Shown here in pieces: positions 52,801 to 63,400 of a stretch of DNA of 64,000 nt. The DNA comes from Lepisosteus oculatus. Taxonomy: Eukaryota; Chordata; Actinopteri; Semionotiformes; Lepisosteidae. The notes beneath the pieces were generated by a model, which did not search any database, had not been told where the DNA came from, and saw only the letters and a list, made by a program, of their open reading frames with translations. The stretch covers positions 38,491,776 to 38,555,775 of the forward strand of contig NC_090709.1 of assembly GCF_040954835.1 (NCBI RefSeq), written 5' to 3'. The stretch's first letter is position 1. Each line of letters begins with the position of its first letter. Position numbers and translations under genes: made by a program.

Positions 52801-55800
52801 CCCCCCCCCCCGCCGGGCTGCGGCGGGGCCCCTCACCGGGCTGGTATCCGTCGGTCAGGTGCGAGCCGAAGTTGTAGACCATGTCCAGGTGGCGGCGCTC
52901 CTGCAGGCTGTTGCCGGTGTCGCGGAAGGCGTCCTGCGCGATCTGGGTCAGCTGGCGCCGGCTCAGGCCCAGGCCGTGGCGCTCGTCGGCCCGCCTCACC
53001 ACCCGCAGGATGTCGCTGTAGTCCGGGGGGCACAGCCGGGACTCCTGGGAGTTAATGAACTTGTCGATCTGAGCGGGAGGGAGAGGGGAGAGAGGAGTCT
53101 GTTACCATGGCATCGGTTTGATGCGGTAGTACCGTCGGTTACCATGGCGCCCATGTGATGAGGCAGTACAGCCAGTTACCATGACGCCCATGTGATGTGG
53201 TAGTACAGTCGGTTACCATGGCGCCCATGTGATGAGGCAGTACAGTCGTTTAACATGGCACCAGTGTGATACAGTAGTACAGTCGGTTACCATGGCGCTG
53301 GTGTGATGCGGTAGTATAGTTGGTTACCATGGCGCCGGTGTGATACAGTAATACAGTCTTCTACCATGGCGCTGTTGTGATGCGGTAGTACAGTCTGTTA
53401 CCGTGGCGCTGGTGTGATGCGGTAGTACAGTCTGTTACCACGGCACTGGTGTGATGCGGTAGTACAGTCTGTTACCATGGCGCCGGTGTGATACAGTAGT
53501 ACAGTCAGTTGCCATGGCGCTGCTGTGATGCGGTAGTACAGTCTGTTACCACAGCACTGGTGTGATGTCGTAGTACAGTCTGCTACCATGGCGCTGGTGT
53601 GATGCGGTAGTACAGTCTGTTACCATGGCGCTGGTGTGATGCGGTAGTACAGTCTGTTACCATGGCGCTGGTGTGATGCGGTAGTATAGTCTGTTACCAT
53701 GGTGCCAGTGTGATACAGTAGTACAGTCAGTTGCCATGGCGCAGCTGTGATGCGCTAGTACAGTGGTACTTATTAAGGTGATAGAACAGTTATTCTGGGG
53801 CGTCACCTTGCGGTTGATCTCGGGGTAGCGCGTGCCGTTGTAGGGGATCCTCTGCTCAATCACTCTGCCCGTCAGGTTGCTGCAGCCCTTAATGTCACAG
53901 AGCTTATCGTAGATCTTCATCATCTGAAACAGACAAGACCACTCTCCTCTTCATCCCCTCAACAACAACACTGCAGTGGAGAGCCGTAAAAGCACAGTAA
54001 CGACAACCCAACTCGCCATCAAGACTGCTACTTAAAAATAAGTTACTGCCATAAAACCAACCTCTCTCTCAGTGCAGTGTTCATGTACTGGAGTGTCCAG
54101 TCAGTGTGTCTGTGTGAACCCCTCTCTCTCAGTGCAGTGTTCATGTACTGGAGTGTCCAGTCAGTGTGTCTGTGTGAACCCCTCTCTCTCTCAGTGCAGT
54201 GTTCATGTACTGGAGTGTCCAGTCAGTGTGTGTGTATGAACCCCTCTCTCTCTCAGTGCAGTGTTCATGTACTGGAGTGTCCAGTCAGTGTGTGTGTATG
54301 AACCCCTCTCTCTCTCAGTGCAGTGTTCATGTACTGGAGTGTCCAGTCAGTGTGTCTGTATGAACCCCTCTCTCTCTCAGTGCAGTGTTCATGTACTGGA
54401 GTGTCCAGTCAGTGTGTCTGTGTGAACCCCTCTCTCTCAGTGCAGTGTTCATGTACTGGAGTGTCCAGTCAGTGTGTCTGTGTGAACCCCTCTCTCTCTC
54501 AGTGCAGTGTTCATGTACTGGAGTGTCCAGTCAGTGTGTGTGTATGAACCCCTCTCTCTCTCAGTGCAGTGTTCATGTACTGGAGTGTCCAGTCAGTGTG
54601 TGTGTATGAACCCCTCTCTCTCTCAGTGCAGTGTTCATGTACTGGAGTGTCCAGTCAGTGTGTCTGTGTGAACCCCTCTCTCTCAGTGCAGTGTTCATGT
54701 ACTGGAGTGTCCAGTCAGTGTGTCTGTGTGAACCCCTCTCTCTCTCAGTGCAGTGTTCATGTACTGGAGTGTCCAGTCAGTGTGTCTGTGTGAACCCCTC
54801 TCTCTCTCAGTGCAGTGTTCATGTACTGGAGTGTCCAGTCAGTGTGTCTGTATGAACCCCTCTCTCTCTCAGTGCAGTGTTCATGTACTGGAGTGTCCAG
54901 TCAGTGTGTCTGTATTAACCCCTCTCTCTCTCTCAGTGCAGTGTTCATGTACTGGAGTGTCCAGTCAGTGTGTCTGTGTGAACCCCTCTCTCTCAGTGCA
55001 GTGTTCATGTACTGGAGTGTCCAGTCAGTGTGTGTGTATGAACCCGTCTCTCTCTCAGTGCAGTGTTCATGTACTGGAGTGTCCAGTCAGTGTGTGTGTA
55101 TGAACCCCTCTCTCTCACCTTGCGTTTCAGACGATGCTCCTGGATGTAGCTCGAATCCTCATCCTCCAGCTCCTCCAGACTCAGGTCTTTCTCCTGCAGT
55201 CGTCGGATCTCCTCGTCATACACCTTCAACAGGTTCTCCAGATACCTGATCTGTAACACAGTCACACCTTGAGCAGGTTCTCTAGATACCCGTCTCTCTC
55301 TCTGAGCTCACCTGTCTCCCTCTCTCGGGGCTCACCTGACTCCCTCTCCCCTCTCTCTCTCTCTCGGAGCTCACCTGTCTCCCTCTCCCCTCTCTGCGCT
55401 CAACTGTCTCCCTCTCTCCCTGCGCTCACCTGTCCCCCTCTCTCCCTGCGCTCACCTGTCTCTCTCTCAGAGCTCACCTGTCTCCCCCTCTCTGCGCTCA
55501 CCTGTCTCCCTCTCTCGGCGCTCACCTGTCTCTCTCTCTCCCTGCGCTCACCTGTCTCCCCCTCTAGGGTTAGGGGTTAGGGCGCTCACCTGTCTCCCTC
55601 TCTCCCTGCGCTCACCTGTCTCTCTCTCAGAGCTCACCTGTCTCCCCCTCTCTGAGCTCACCTGTCTCCCTCTCTCTGCGCTCACCTGTCTCCTGGAAGC
55701 CCTGGGCCGAGCCGGCTGCCCAGGGGGCTCCTGCTGCTCCAGCGGCGCTCCCTCTGCGCGCTCCTCGGCGCCCGGCGCGGCGGGCGTCTGCGCGGGCGTC

Positions 55801-56940
55801 TGCGCGGGCCGCAGCAGGGCCGGGCGCCTGCGGGAGGCGCTGTGCTGCTTCAGGACGGTGCACAGCTCGTTGATGTACACGTAGGTCTTGGCCCGCTTGC
55901 TCTGGACCCGGGTCAGGCAGCGGCCCAGCCGGTTCCGGAACTCGACCGAGCCCAGGAAGTCCGGGCTGGCCTTGGAGTGCTTGGACAACAGGTAGGGGAT
56001 CACTTCCGGGTTGTCTCGGGTCAGACTGGAGCAGTACTCTACAAACTGAGAGAGAGAGAGAGGGGTTCATACAGACACACTGACTGGACACTCCAGTACA
56101 TGAACACTGCACTGAGAGAGAGAGGGGTTCATACAGACACACTGACTGGACACTCCAGTACATGAACACTGCACTGAGAGAGAGAGGGGTTCACACACAC
56201 ACTGACTGGACACTCCAGTACATTAACACTGCACTGAGAGAGAGAGGGGTTCACACACACACACTGACTGGACACTCCAGTACATGAACACTGCACTGAG
56301 AGAGAGAGGGGTTCATACACACACACTGACTGGACACTCCAGTACATGAACACTGCACTGAGAGAGAGAGGGGTTCACACAGACACACTGACTGGACACT
56401 CCAGTACATGAACACTGCACTGAGAGAGAGAGGGGTTCATACACACACACTGACTGGACACTCCAGTACATGAACACTGCACTGAGAGAGAGAGGGGTTC
56501 ACACACACACACACTGACTGGACACTCCAGTACATGAACACTGCACTGAGAGAGAGGGGTTCATACACACACACTGACTGGACACTCCAGTACATGAACA
56601 CTGCACTGAGAGAGAGAGGGGTTCATACAGACACACTGACTGGACACTCCAGTACATGAACACTGCACTGAGAGAGGGGTTCATACAGACACACTGACTG
56701 GACACTCTGCACTGAGAGAGGGAGGGGAGGTGGACAGTCTCTGACCTCAGAGAAAAGCTGGTTGTTCTCCAGCCGTGTGGTGTTGCTGCCTCTCTCTCGG
56801 GCGTCGAAGGGCGAGTGCGTGATGTGGGAGGGCCCGGGTTCGAGGGGCGGCGAGGGGGCGGGGTGCTGAGGCCGCTCCTGCTCTTCCTCCTCTTCCTCCT
56901 CGTCGTCATCCAGGATCACGATGCTGTCCACCGTCGCCAT
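46808..56940 (-). CDS. DAXX: Death-domain-associated protein DAXX, 10 coding exons, ~785 aa with one apparent frameshift
   Basis: DAXX is the H3.3 chaperone partner of ATRX in PML bodies. Exons are 56940-56746, 56045-55686, 55250-55119, 53923-53807, 53068-52837, 52103-51922, 50148-49950, 49862-49113, 48502-48373 and 46867-46808 (TGA). It starts with a SUMO-interacting motif (MATVDSIVILDDDEEEE). The helical-bundle domain (KTYVYINELCTVLKQHSASR) and histone-binding domain follow, the latter with RYLENLLKVYDEEIRRLQEK, NLTGRVIEQRIPYNGTRYPE and HLDMVYNFGSHLTDGYQPG. Exon 7 is a poly-Glu tract, exon 8 a Pro/Ser-rich linker, and the end EVIVLSDSD is the C-terminal SIM. Order and motifs match human DAXX (740 aa). 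Exon 8 is one base short of the phase needed, in a G homopolymer at 49317-49322. This could be assembly error, polymorphism or real. Confidence 0.95.
46880..48365. repeat. ~33-bp minisatellite in DAXX last intron
   Basis: About 45 units of GAGTAAGGAGACAGGGAGCC and AGCGCACAGAGAGA, or AGAGTTGA at the variable end. Two unit types and GGAG/GCAG variants are interspersed. The - strand has long open frames (repeats of WLPVSLLSLCAGS) that are not genes. Confidence 0.95.
48510..49080. repeat. ATACCCCGTCAATACC minisatellite in DAXX intron 8
   Basis: Short 14-16 bp core units (CAATACCTGCCTGATACCCC) with higher-order ~100-bp repeats, for example CCAATACCACATTAATACCA at about 48790 and 48880. Confidence 0.9.
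49215..49425 (-). repeat. DAXX: Coding minisatellite in DAXX exon 8 with a 1-nt frame break
   Basis: Four to five units of about 48 nt encode SPPPSPPANRTSPE-type repeats (CGATTGGCCGGGGGGGACGG on the + strand). One unit has six G (49317-49322) where its neighbour has seven. Read literally, the frame runs to a stop at 49150 instead of continuing to SRRKRKRRASS and the next exon. Confidence 0.8.
50165..51905 (+). repeat. 50-bp minisatellite filling DAXX intron 6
   Basis: About 35 units of the KIFC1 intron 8 repeat, in the same + orientation (antisense to DAXX). Variants GTGTGAGG/GCGTGAGG and CTGGACTC/CTGTGCTC are clustered. The reverse strand has no stop in any frame, so intron retention would fuse it to the acidic exon. 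Confidence 0.95.
52185..52515. repeat. ~112-bp repeat in DAXX intron 5
   Basis: Three units of GAGCGCCCCCTGCTGGCCCC, CTCCCAGGAGTCTCCCCTCC, CCAGGCTCCCCCTGCTGGGC and GGCTGTGAGCTGG. Confidence 0.9.
52630..52740 (+). promoter_or_regulatory. Dispersed repeat with ZNF143/SBS-like motif in DAXX intron 5
   Basis: CTGAACTACACTTCCCAGCA at 52681-52700 matches the ZNF143 core ACTACA.TTCCCAGC. The flanks (GGGCCTC upstream, GGCCCTGGGGGCAGAG and GGTGGCCAACC downstream) match 13265-13345 in reverse. It is a dispersed repeat with a motif; no evidence of activity. Confidence 0.4.
53090..53790. repeat. ~38-bp minisatellite in DAXX intron 4
   Basis: About 18 units of GTTACCATGGCGCTGGTGTG and ATGCGGTAGTACAGTCT. 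Many units contain an ATG in CCATGG, but no open frame follows. Confidence 0.92.
54060..55118 (+). repeat. 62-bp minisatellite in DAXX intron 3
   Basis: About 17 units in + orientation, antisense to DAXX. The final unit's CCCCTCTCTCTCAC forms the complement of the exon 3 donor (GTGAGAGAG). A (CT)n-rich end of the repeat therefore abuts a splice site here too. Confidence 0.93.
55265..55685 (-). repeat. ~25-bp minisatellite carrying the DAXX exon 2 donor
   Basis: About 15 units of GCTCACCTGTCTCCCTCTCT. On the DAXX strand each contains GAGACAG|GTGAGC, identical to the authentic exon 2 donor at 55685. A short TTAGGG-like patch (AGGGTTAGGGGTTAGGG, about 55565) interrupts it. Confidence 0.9.
56050..56725 (-). 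repeat. 62-bp minisatellite in DAXX intron 1
   Basis: About 11 units, sense-oriented with respect to DAXX. The last unit's CCCCTCTCTCTCTCTCTCAG is the authentic acceptor of exon 2 (56046). It is inverted relative to the array at 54060-55118. Confidence 0.94.
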
Positions 56941-57089
56941 GGCGATCTGGACCGGTCCGGACGGGGGCTGGAGAGAGGGAGGAGACAGGTCCCGGGTCAG
57001 AGCCCCGCCTGGGAGAGCTGAGTAACTGCTGAGATCAGAACCGGCCCTCCTGGTACAGCCCGGCGCCGGACTGGGGGCACTAACTGAGC

Positions 57090-57775
57090 CCCCCGCTCCC
57101 CAACACTGAGAACACACACAGGGGACCCCAGAGACACCCCAGAATCACACCCTCCTCTCACCCCCCAACACTGAGAACACACACAGGGGACCCCAGAGAC
57201 ACCCCAGAATCACACCCTCCTGTCTCCCCTCTGACACTGAGAACACACACAGGGGACCCCAGAGACACCCCAGAATCACACCCTCCTCTCTTCCCCCCTG
57301 ACACTGAAAACACTCACAGGGGACCCCAGAAACACCCCAGAATCACACCCTACTCTCTTCCCCACCCCGATACTGAGAACACACACAGGGGACCCCAGAG
57401 ACACCCCAGAATCACACCCTCCTCTCTTCCCCGCCCGATACTGAGAACACACACAGGGGACCCCAGAGACACCCCAGAATCACACCCTCCTCTTTCCCCC
57501 CGACACTGAGAATACACACAGAGGACCCCAGAATCACACCCTCCTGTCTCCCCCCGACACTGAGAACACACACAGGGGACCCCAGAGATACCCCAGAATC
57601 ACACCCCCCTCTCTCCCCCCGACACTGAGAACACACACAGGGGACCCCAGAGACACCCCAGAATCACACCCTCCGATCTGCCCTCCTCTCTCCTGGACCA
57701 GGAGCAGCAGTCCGGTCCTGACAGTGTACCCCCAACAGGGAGATCACACACAGGGGACCCCAGAGACACCCCAGG
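57090..57775. repeat. ~60-bp minisatellite in DAXX 5' intron
   Basis: About ten units of ACTGAGAACACACACAGGGG, ACCCCAGAGACACCCCAGAA and TCACACCCTCCTCTC, between the ATG exon and the 5' noncoding exon. Confidence 0.93.
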
Positions 57776-58256
57776 ACTCAGTCCTGTTCCGGCAGCGGCC
57801 CGGTTCCGCCTGTCATCCGCACCCACCACCCTCCCCCAGCCTGGAGCGCAGTGGAGCAGAACCGGGACCGGCAGAGGGCCCAGCTACTCCCGAGACAGGC
57901 GAGCGGGCAGGACCGGGCCGGGACCGGGGGATGGATCGGCGCCTGGCGGGGACCCCCGGGCCAGAACCGGGCTGGGACTGTCCCACCCGGGGTCACCAGA
58001 CCGACGCCCGAGCTTCGCTTCCCCAACACACCTCTCTCTCGCTCGCTCGCTCGCTCACGGGTCTCAGTTTCAGTTTTATTATTTTATAAAAGCAGAGACC
58101 CAGAGCGGCCGCCCCCTGCGCCGTCTCCCGTCTCCTCTCCGAACCGAGCCGCGGCGAGACCCGGGGGGGGAGGGGGGGCAGGAGGCGGGGGGCGCGGCAG
58201 AATAAAGAATAAAAAATAAAAACAGAGCCACCCGGACTCCCAGGAAAACTACTTAC

Positions 58257-58385
58257 CCGCTTCGTCTCCGGCCTCTGAACTCCGCCGCCCCGCAGCACGG
58301 CGCGATGCCATTGGCCGCGCCGCAGTAACGCCGCCGCTGATTGGTGGGCAGGAGGGGGGGAGGCGGAGGCTGGAGGCACAAAGGA
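58257..58385 (-). promoter_or_regulatory. DAXX: DAXX promoter and noncoding first exon
   Basis: On the DAXX strand, GACGAAGCGG|GTAAGT is a consensus donor ending a noncoding exon at 58257. The ATG exon has an acceptor at about 56968 (CTCTCTCCAG). Two CCAAT boxes lie upstream: CCAATGGC near 58310 and CCAATCAGC near 58340, 25-30 bp apart in CpG-rich DNA. Confidence 0.6.
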
Positions 58386-58446
58386 TGACGGCGCAGGAGC
58401 AACGTCGCCGGAACGGGTCAGAGGTCACGTCGTGCCGTAACCGGAC

Positions 58447-58493
58447 ATGGCGGCTCCCTTTGCCGTACAGCTTAAGGAGTTGTCTGATTTCAG
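58447..58493 (+). CDS. Possible first coding exon of a divergent gene (unidentified)
   Basis: About 190 bp from the DAXX noncoding exon and divergent to it, GGACATGGCGG opens MAAPFAVQLKELSDF. A donor-like CAG|GTCCGT follows at 58494. The start context and MAA- opening look like a CpG-promoter gene. I do not recognise the peptide and cannot find a second exon before TAPBP, so it may be a relic or a noncoding divergent transcript. Confidence 0.3.
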
Positions 58494-59390
58494 GTCCGTG
58501 GTGGATCTTAAAATTATTTTTTTTATTTTTAAATCTGTTCCCGTTTTTCAATCTTCCTGAATTCCAGGCACGAGTTCGGAGACACCAGGTTTACCCACTC
58601 AGCGTGTCCAGTGAGTCAGGGACCCTCCGAGGGGAACGCGCAGACTCCACAGGGAAGGTCTCCCGTTCCAGAATCGAGCCCGGCGGCCCAAACCAGGCAG
58701 GCCGCTTGACGCCTGTCGGTCCCTCAGGCCCGTGTAATTGACCTGGGCTCGGCTGGCGCCAGTACAGCAGCAACAGCCACTGTGAAGGGGACTCCAAACT
58801 GCACAGACAGAGGGCGCGGGACTCGGATCAAAGAATAAAACCTTTATTAGACCACTCGCTCGGCAAGCAAAACCAAAATCCCGTGACATTGCGAAGCCAA
58901 GGACACAGCAGGAAGGGTTAATTACACTGGACCTCTGATGAGAGAGAGAGAGAGCGCGCGCGTCACCTCAGCCCTGTCCCCCCGACAACCGGCTGCCGGG
59001 AACTACAGTTCCCCTCGAAAACAGTCCCCCCCTGGTGACGCACGGTCTCGATCGGAGGCGACAGCTGCAGGCCGGAGATCACCACCGACGCAGGCCGGAG
59101 CTGAGCTGAGCTGAGCTGAGCTGAGCTGAGGCGCGCTGGCGGACCTGCCCACGACCGCCAGAGCAGGAGGGATGTTCACAGTCTAGTGCAACACCGGAGC
59201 GGTATGGGTGAGGGGCGTTTCTCAGCGTGAAACTGTGCTCTTGCCTTGACTGTCTAGAGCGCATGTTGAGAGGCTGGAGAGATACAGCGATTGTTTTCAG
59301 GAACATCCCTGCCTGCTGTCACAGTACAGCTCCCCCCCGCGCACACAAGAAATGGAACAGTCCGTTCTGCATATACTGTCATACTGAAAC
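58494..59390. other. Intergenic stretch with back-to-back poly(A) motifs
   Basis: No gene supported. AATAAA at 58834 (+) and TTTATT at 58843 form an inverted pair. The latter is the first AATAAA on the - strand after the TAPBP stop, so it could end a long TAPBP 3' UTR. A GAGCT-GAGCT repeat is at 59100-59130. Confidence 0.45.
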
Positions 59391-59394
59391 AAAA

Positions 59395-59640
59395 CGATTC
59401 ACTCTCTCACACACACTGTACACTCTCTCACTCTCTCACACTATACACTCTCACACACACTGTACACTCTCTCACTCTCTCACACTATACACTCTCACTC
59501 TCTCACACAATGTAGACACTCTCTCACACTATACACTCTCACTCTCTCACACTCTGTAGACACTCTCTCACACTATACACTCTCACTCTCTCACACTCTG
59601 TAGACACTCTCTCACTCTCTCACACTCTGTAGACGCACTC
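59395..59640. repeat. CACTCTCTCACACTATACACTCT repeat
   Basis: Irregular 20-35 bp units of CTCTCACACTATACACTCTC and CTCTGTAGACACTCTCTCAC. Confidence 0.85.
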
Positions 59641-59811
59641 CAGTCAGTGTGAGACACACTCTCCCCGGAGAGTGAGACCAGCCTGGCGTTCTCCTCTGGA
59701 AGGTCTGGGAGGAGAGAGACCGAGAGAGGCGGGGCAGGTGAGAGGACACCGGGCCAGCCGTGGGGTGACGATGACGATGGTGACGACGGCTCTGCTCGTG
59801 TGATCAGGAGG

Positions 59812-60380
59812 TGTGCGAGGAGTGTGTGTGTTTTAAGGCAGTGTGTGTGTGAGGAGTGTGTGTGTTTTAAAGCAGTGTGTATGTGTGAGGAGTGTGTGTG
59901 TTTTAAGGCAGTGTGAGGAGTGTGTGTGTTTTAAAGCAGTGTGAGTGTGTGTGTGAGGAGTGTGTGTGTTTTAAAGCAGTGTGTATGTGTGAGGAGTGTG
60001 TGTGTTTTAAGGCAGTGTGAGGAGTGTGTGTGTTTTAAAGCAGTGTGAGTGTATGTGTGAGGAGTGTGTGTGTTTTAAAGCAGTGTGTATGTGTGAGGAG
60101 TGTGTGTGTTTTAAAGCAGTGTGTATGTGTGAGGAGTGTGTGTTTTAAGGCAGTGTGAGGAGTGTGTGTTTTAAGGCAGTGTGAGTGTTTGTGTGAGGAG
60201 TGTGTGTGTTGTAAGGCAGTGTGAGTGTGTGTGTGAGGAGTGTGTGTGTTTTAAAGCAGTGTGAGTGTGTGTGTGAGGACTGTGTGTGTTTTAAGGCAGT
60301 GTGAGTGTGTGTGTGAGGAGTGTGTGTGTTGTAAGGCAGTGTGAGTGTGTGTTTTAAGGCAGTGTGAGTGTGTGTGTGAC
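59812..60380. repeat. GTGTGAGGAGTGTGTGTGTTTTAAAGCAGT minisatellite
   Basis: About 15 units of 27-40 bp built on GAGGAGTGTGTGTGTTTTAA, with AGGCAGTGTG or AAGCAGTGTG and variable (GT)n, ending just downstream of the TAPBP stop codon. Confidence 0.92.
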
Positions 60381-60416
60381 TCACTCACCTGGAGAGAGGA
60401 GTCTGTCCGCCTGCGA

Positions 60417-63400
60417 TCACTCCTGCTTCTGAGAGAGAGTGAGACAGAGGTGAGGAGACACTGAGGCTGGACAGGAGTGAGAGGGTGAGAGAGGGGGTGG
60501 GACAGAGAGGTGAGAGGAGAGTGAGAGAGAGGGGTGAGACAGAGAGGTGGGAGGAGAGAGGGAGTGAGAAAGAGGGGTGAGACAGAGGGGTGAGAGGAGA
60601 GAGGGAGTGAGAGAGAGGGGTGAGACAGAGGGGTGAGAGGAGAGTGAGAGAGGGAGTGAGCGAGCGTGTGAGAGTCAGTCTTACCTTCTCCGGCTCCTCT
60701 GGGACACTGGAGTCTGTGGACAGACAGACAGACACACAGTCAGCACCAGCAGAGACACAGGGCTGCCCTGAGGCTCACCGCTGCCCAGACACCTCTGACA
60801 TCACACACACACTGGGACAGTATTAATGATGTCACACACACTCATACTGGGACAGTGTGAATGAGGTCACACACACTGGGACAGTGTTAATGAGGTCACA
60901 CACACTCATACTGGGACAGTGTGAATGATGTCACACACACTGGGACAGTGTGAATGAGGTCACACGCACTGGGACAGTGTTAATGATGTCACACACACTC
61001 ATACTGGGAAAGTGTTAATGAGGTCACCCACACACACACTGGGGCAGTGTGAATGAGGTCACACACACACACTGGGACAGTGTTAATGAGGTCACACACA
61101 CTGGGACAGTGTTAATGAGGTCACACACACTGGGACAGTGTGAATGAGGTCACACACACTCATACTGGGACAGTGTGAATGAGGTCACACACACACTGGG
61201 ACAGTGTGAATGAGTTCACACACACTCATACTGGGACAGTGTGAATGAGGTCACACACACACACTGGGACAGTGTTAATGAGGTCACACACACTCATACT
61301 GGGACAGTGTGAATGAGGTCACACACTCACACTGGGACAGTGTGAATGATGTCACAAACACACACTGGGACAGTGTGAATGAGGTCACACACACACACTG
61401 GGGCAGTGTGAATGAGGTCACACACACTCATACTGGGACAGTGTGAATGAAGTCACACACACTGGGACAGTGTGAATGAGGTCACACACACACACTGGGA
61501 CAGTGTGAATGAGGTCACACACACTGGGAATGACAAGGCGATGGATAACGAGCCGATAAAGACCTGTGGTCTTCAGGGTCCAGCTGACGATCTTGATGAG
61601 GCCGTACAGCAGCAGGGCCACAGCCACCATGGCCATGGAGTCCTCCACTGTGGGGCCGCCGACACCTGCGGAGACAGGCAGGGGGCGCTGTGAGGGCCTC
61701 TCGCACCCCAACACTCACTCACTGACTCACTGACTCACACTGACAGGCAGGGGGCGCTGTGAGGGCCTCTCGCACCCCAACACTGACTCACTGATTCACA
61801 CCGACAGGCAGGGGGCGCCGTGAGGGCCTCTCGCACCCCAACACTCACTCACTGACTCACACCGACAGGCAGGGGGCGCTGTGAGGGCCTCTCGCACCCC
61901 AACACTGACTCACTGATTCACACCGACAGGCAGGGGGCGCCGTGAGGGCCTCTCGCACCCCAACACTCACTCACTGACTCACACCGACAGGCAGGGGGCG
62001 CTGTGAGAGTGTGACTCGCTCACAGAGTGGGCAGTTAACCACAGCAGGAACAAGGACATTCAGGGTCGCACTGGCTCATTAAGGAGGGTGTTAATCGGTA
62101 CCTGCGATGTTCAGGGTCATGCTGGCTCGTTAAGAAGGGTGTTAATCGGTACCTGCGATGTTCAGGGTCATGCTGGCTCGTTAAGGAGGGTGTTAATCGG
62201 TACCTGCGATGTTCAGGGGCACACTGGCTCATTAAGGAGGGTATTAATCGGTACCTGCGATGTTCAGGGGCACACTGGCTCGTTAAGGAGGGTGTTAATC
62301 GGTACCTGCGATGTTCAGGGTCATGCTGGCTCGTTAAGGAGGGTGTTAATCGGTACCTGCGATGTTCAGGGGCACACTGGCTCATTAAGGAGGGTATTAA
62401 TCGGTACCTGCGATGCTCAGGGTCACACTGGCTCGTTAAGGAGGGTGTTAATCAGTACCTGCGATGCTCAGGGGCACACTGGCTCGTTAAGGAGGGTGTT
62501 AATCGGTACCTGCGATGCTCAGGGGCACACTGGCTCGTTAAGGAGGGTGTTAATCGGTACCTGCGATGCTCAGGGTCACACTGGCTCGTTAAGGAGGGTG
62601 TTAATCGGTACCTGCGATGTTCAGGGTCACACTGGCTCGTTAAGGAGGGTGTTAATCAGTACCTGCGATGTTCAGGGTCACACTGGCTCGTTAAGGAGGG
62701 TGTTAATCGGTACCTGCGATGTTCAGGGTCATGCTGGCTCGTTAAGGAGGGTGTTAATCGGTACCTGCGATGTTCAGGGGCACACTGGCTCGTTAAGGAG
62801 GGTGTTAATCAGTACCTGCGATGTTCAGGGTCATGCTGGCTCGTTAAGGAGGGTGTTAATCAGTACCTGCGATGTTCAGGGTAACGCTGGCTCGTTAAGG
62901 AGGGTGTTAATCAGTACCTGCGATGTTCAGGGGCACACTGGCTCGTTAAGGAGGGTGTTAATCGGTACCTGCGATGTTCAGGGGCACACTGGCTCGTTAA
63001 GGAAGGTGTTAATCGGTACCTGCGATGTTCAGGGTCACACTGGCTCGTTAAGGAGGGTGTTAATGGGTACCTGCGATGTTCAGGGGCACACTGGCTCGTT
63101 AAGGAGGGTGTTAATCGGTACCTGCGATGTTCAGGGGCACACTGGCTCGTTAAGGAGGGTGTTAATCGGTACCTGCGATGCTCAGGGGCACACTGGCTCG
63201 TTAAGGAGGGTGTTAATCGGTACCTGCGATGTTCAGGGTCACACTGGCTCGTTAAGGAGGGTGTTAATCGGTACCTGCGATGTTCAGGGTCGTGCTGGCT
63301 CGTTAAGGAGGGTGTTAATGGGTACCTGCGATGTTCAGGGTCACGCCGGCCCGGCGTGTGCCCCCCTCGTGTTTGGCCACGCACACCAGCTGCCCGCCGT

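Noticed and set aside
55563-55582. Interstitial telomere-like sequence (TTAGGG repeats)
   Set aside because: Only about two and a half imperfect copies. Too short to claim a telomeric origin.
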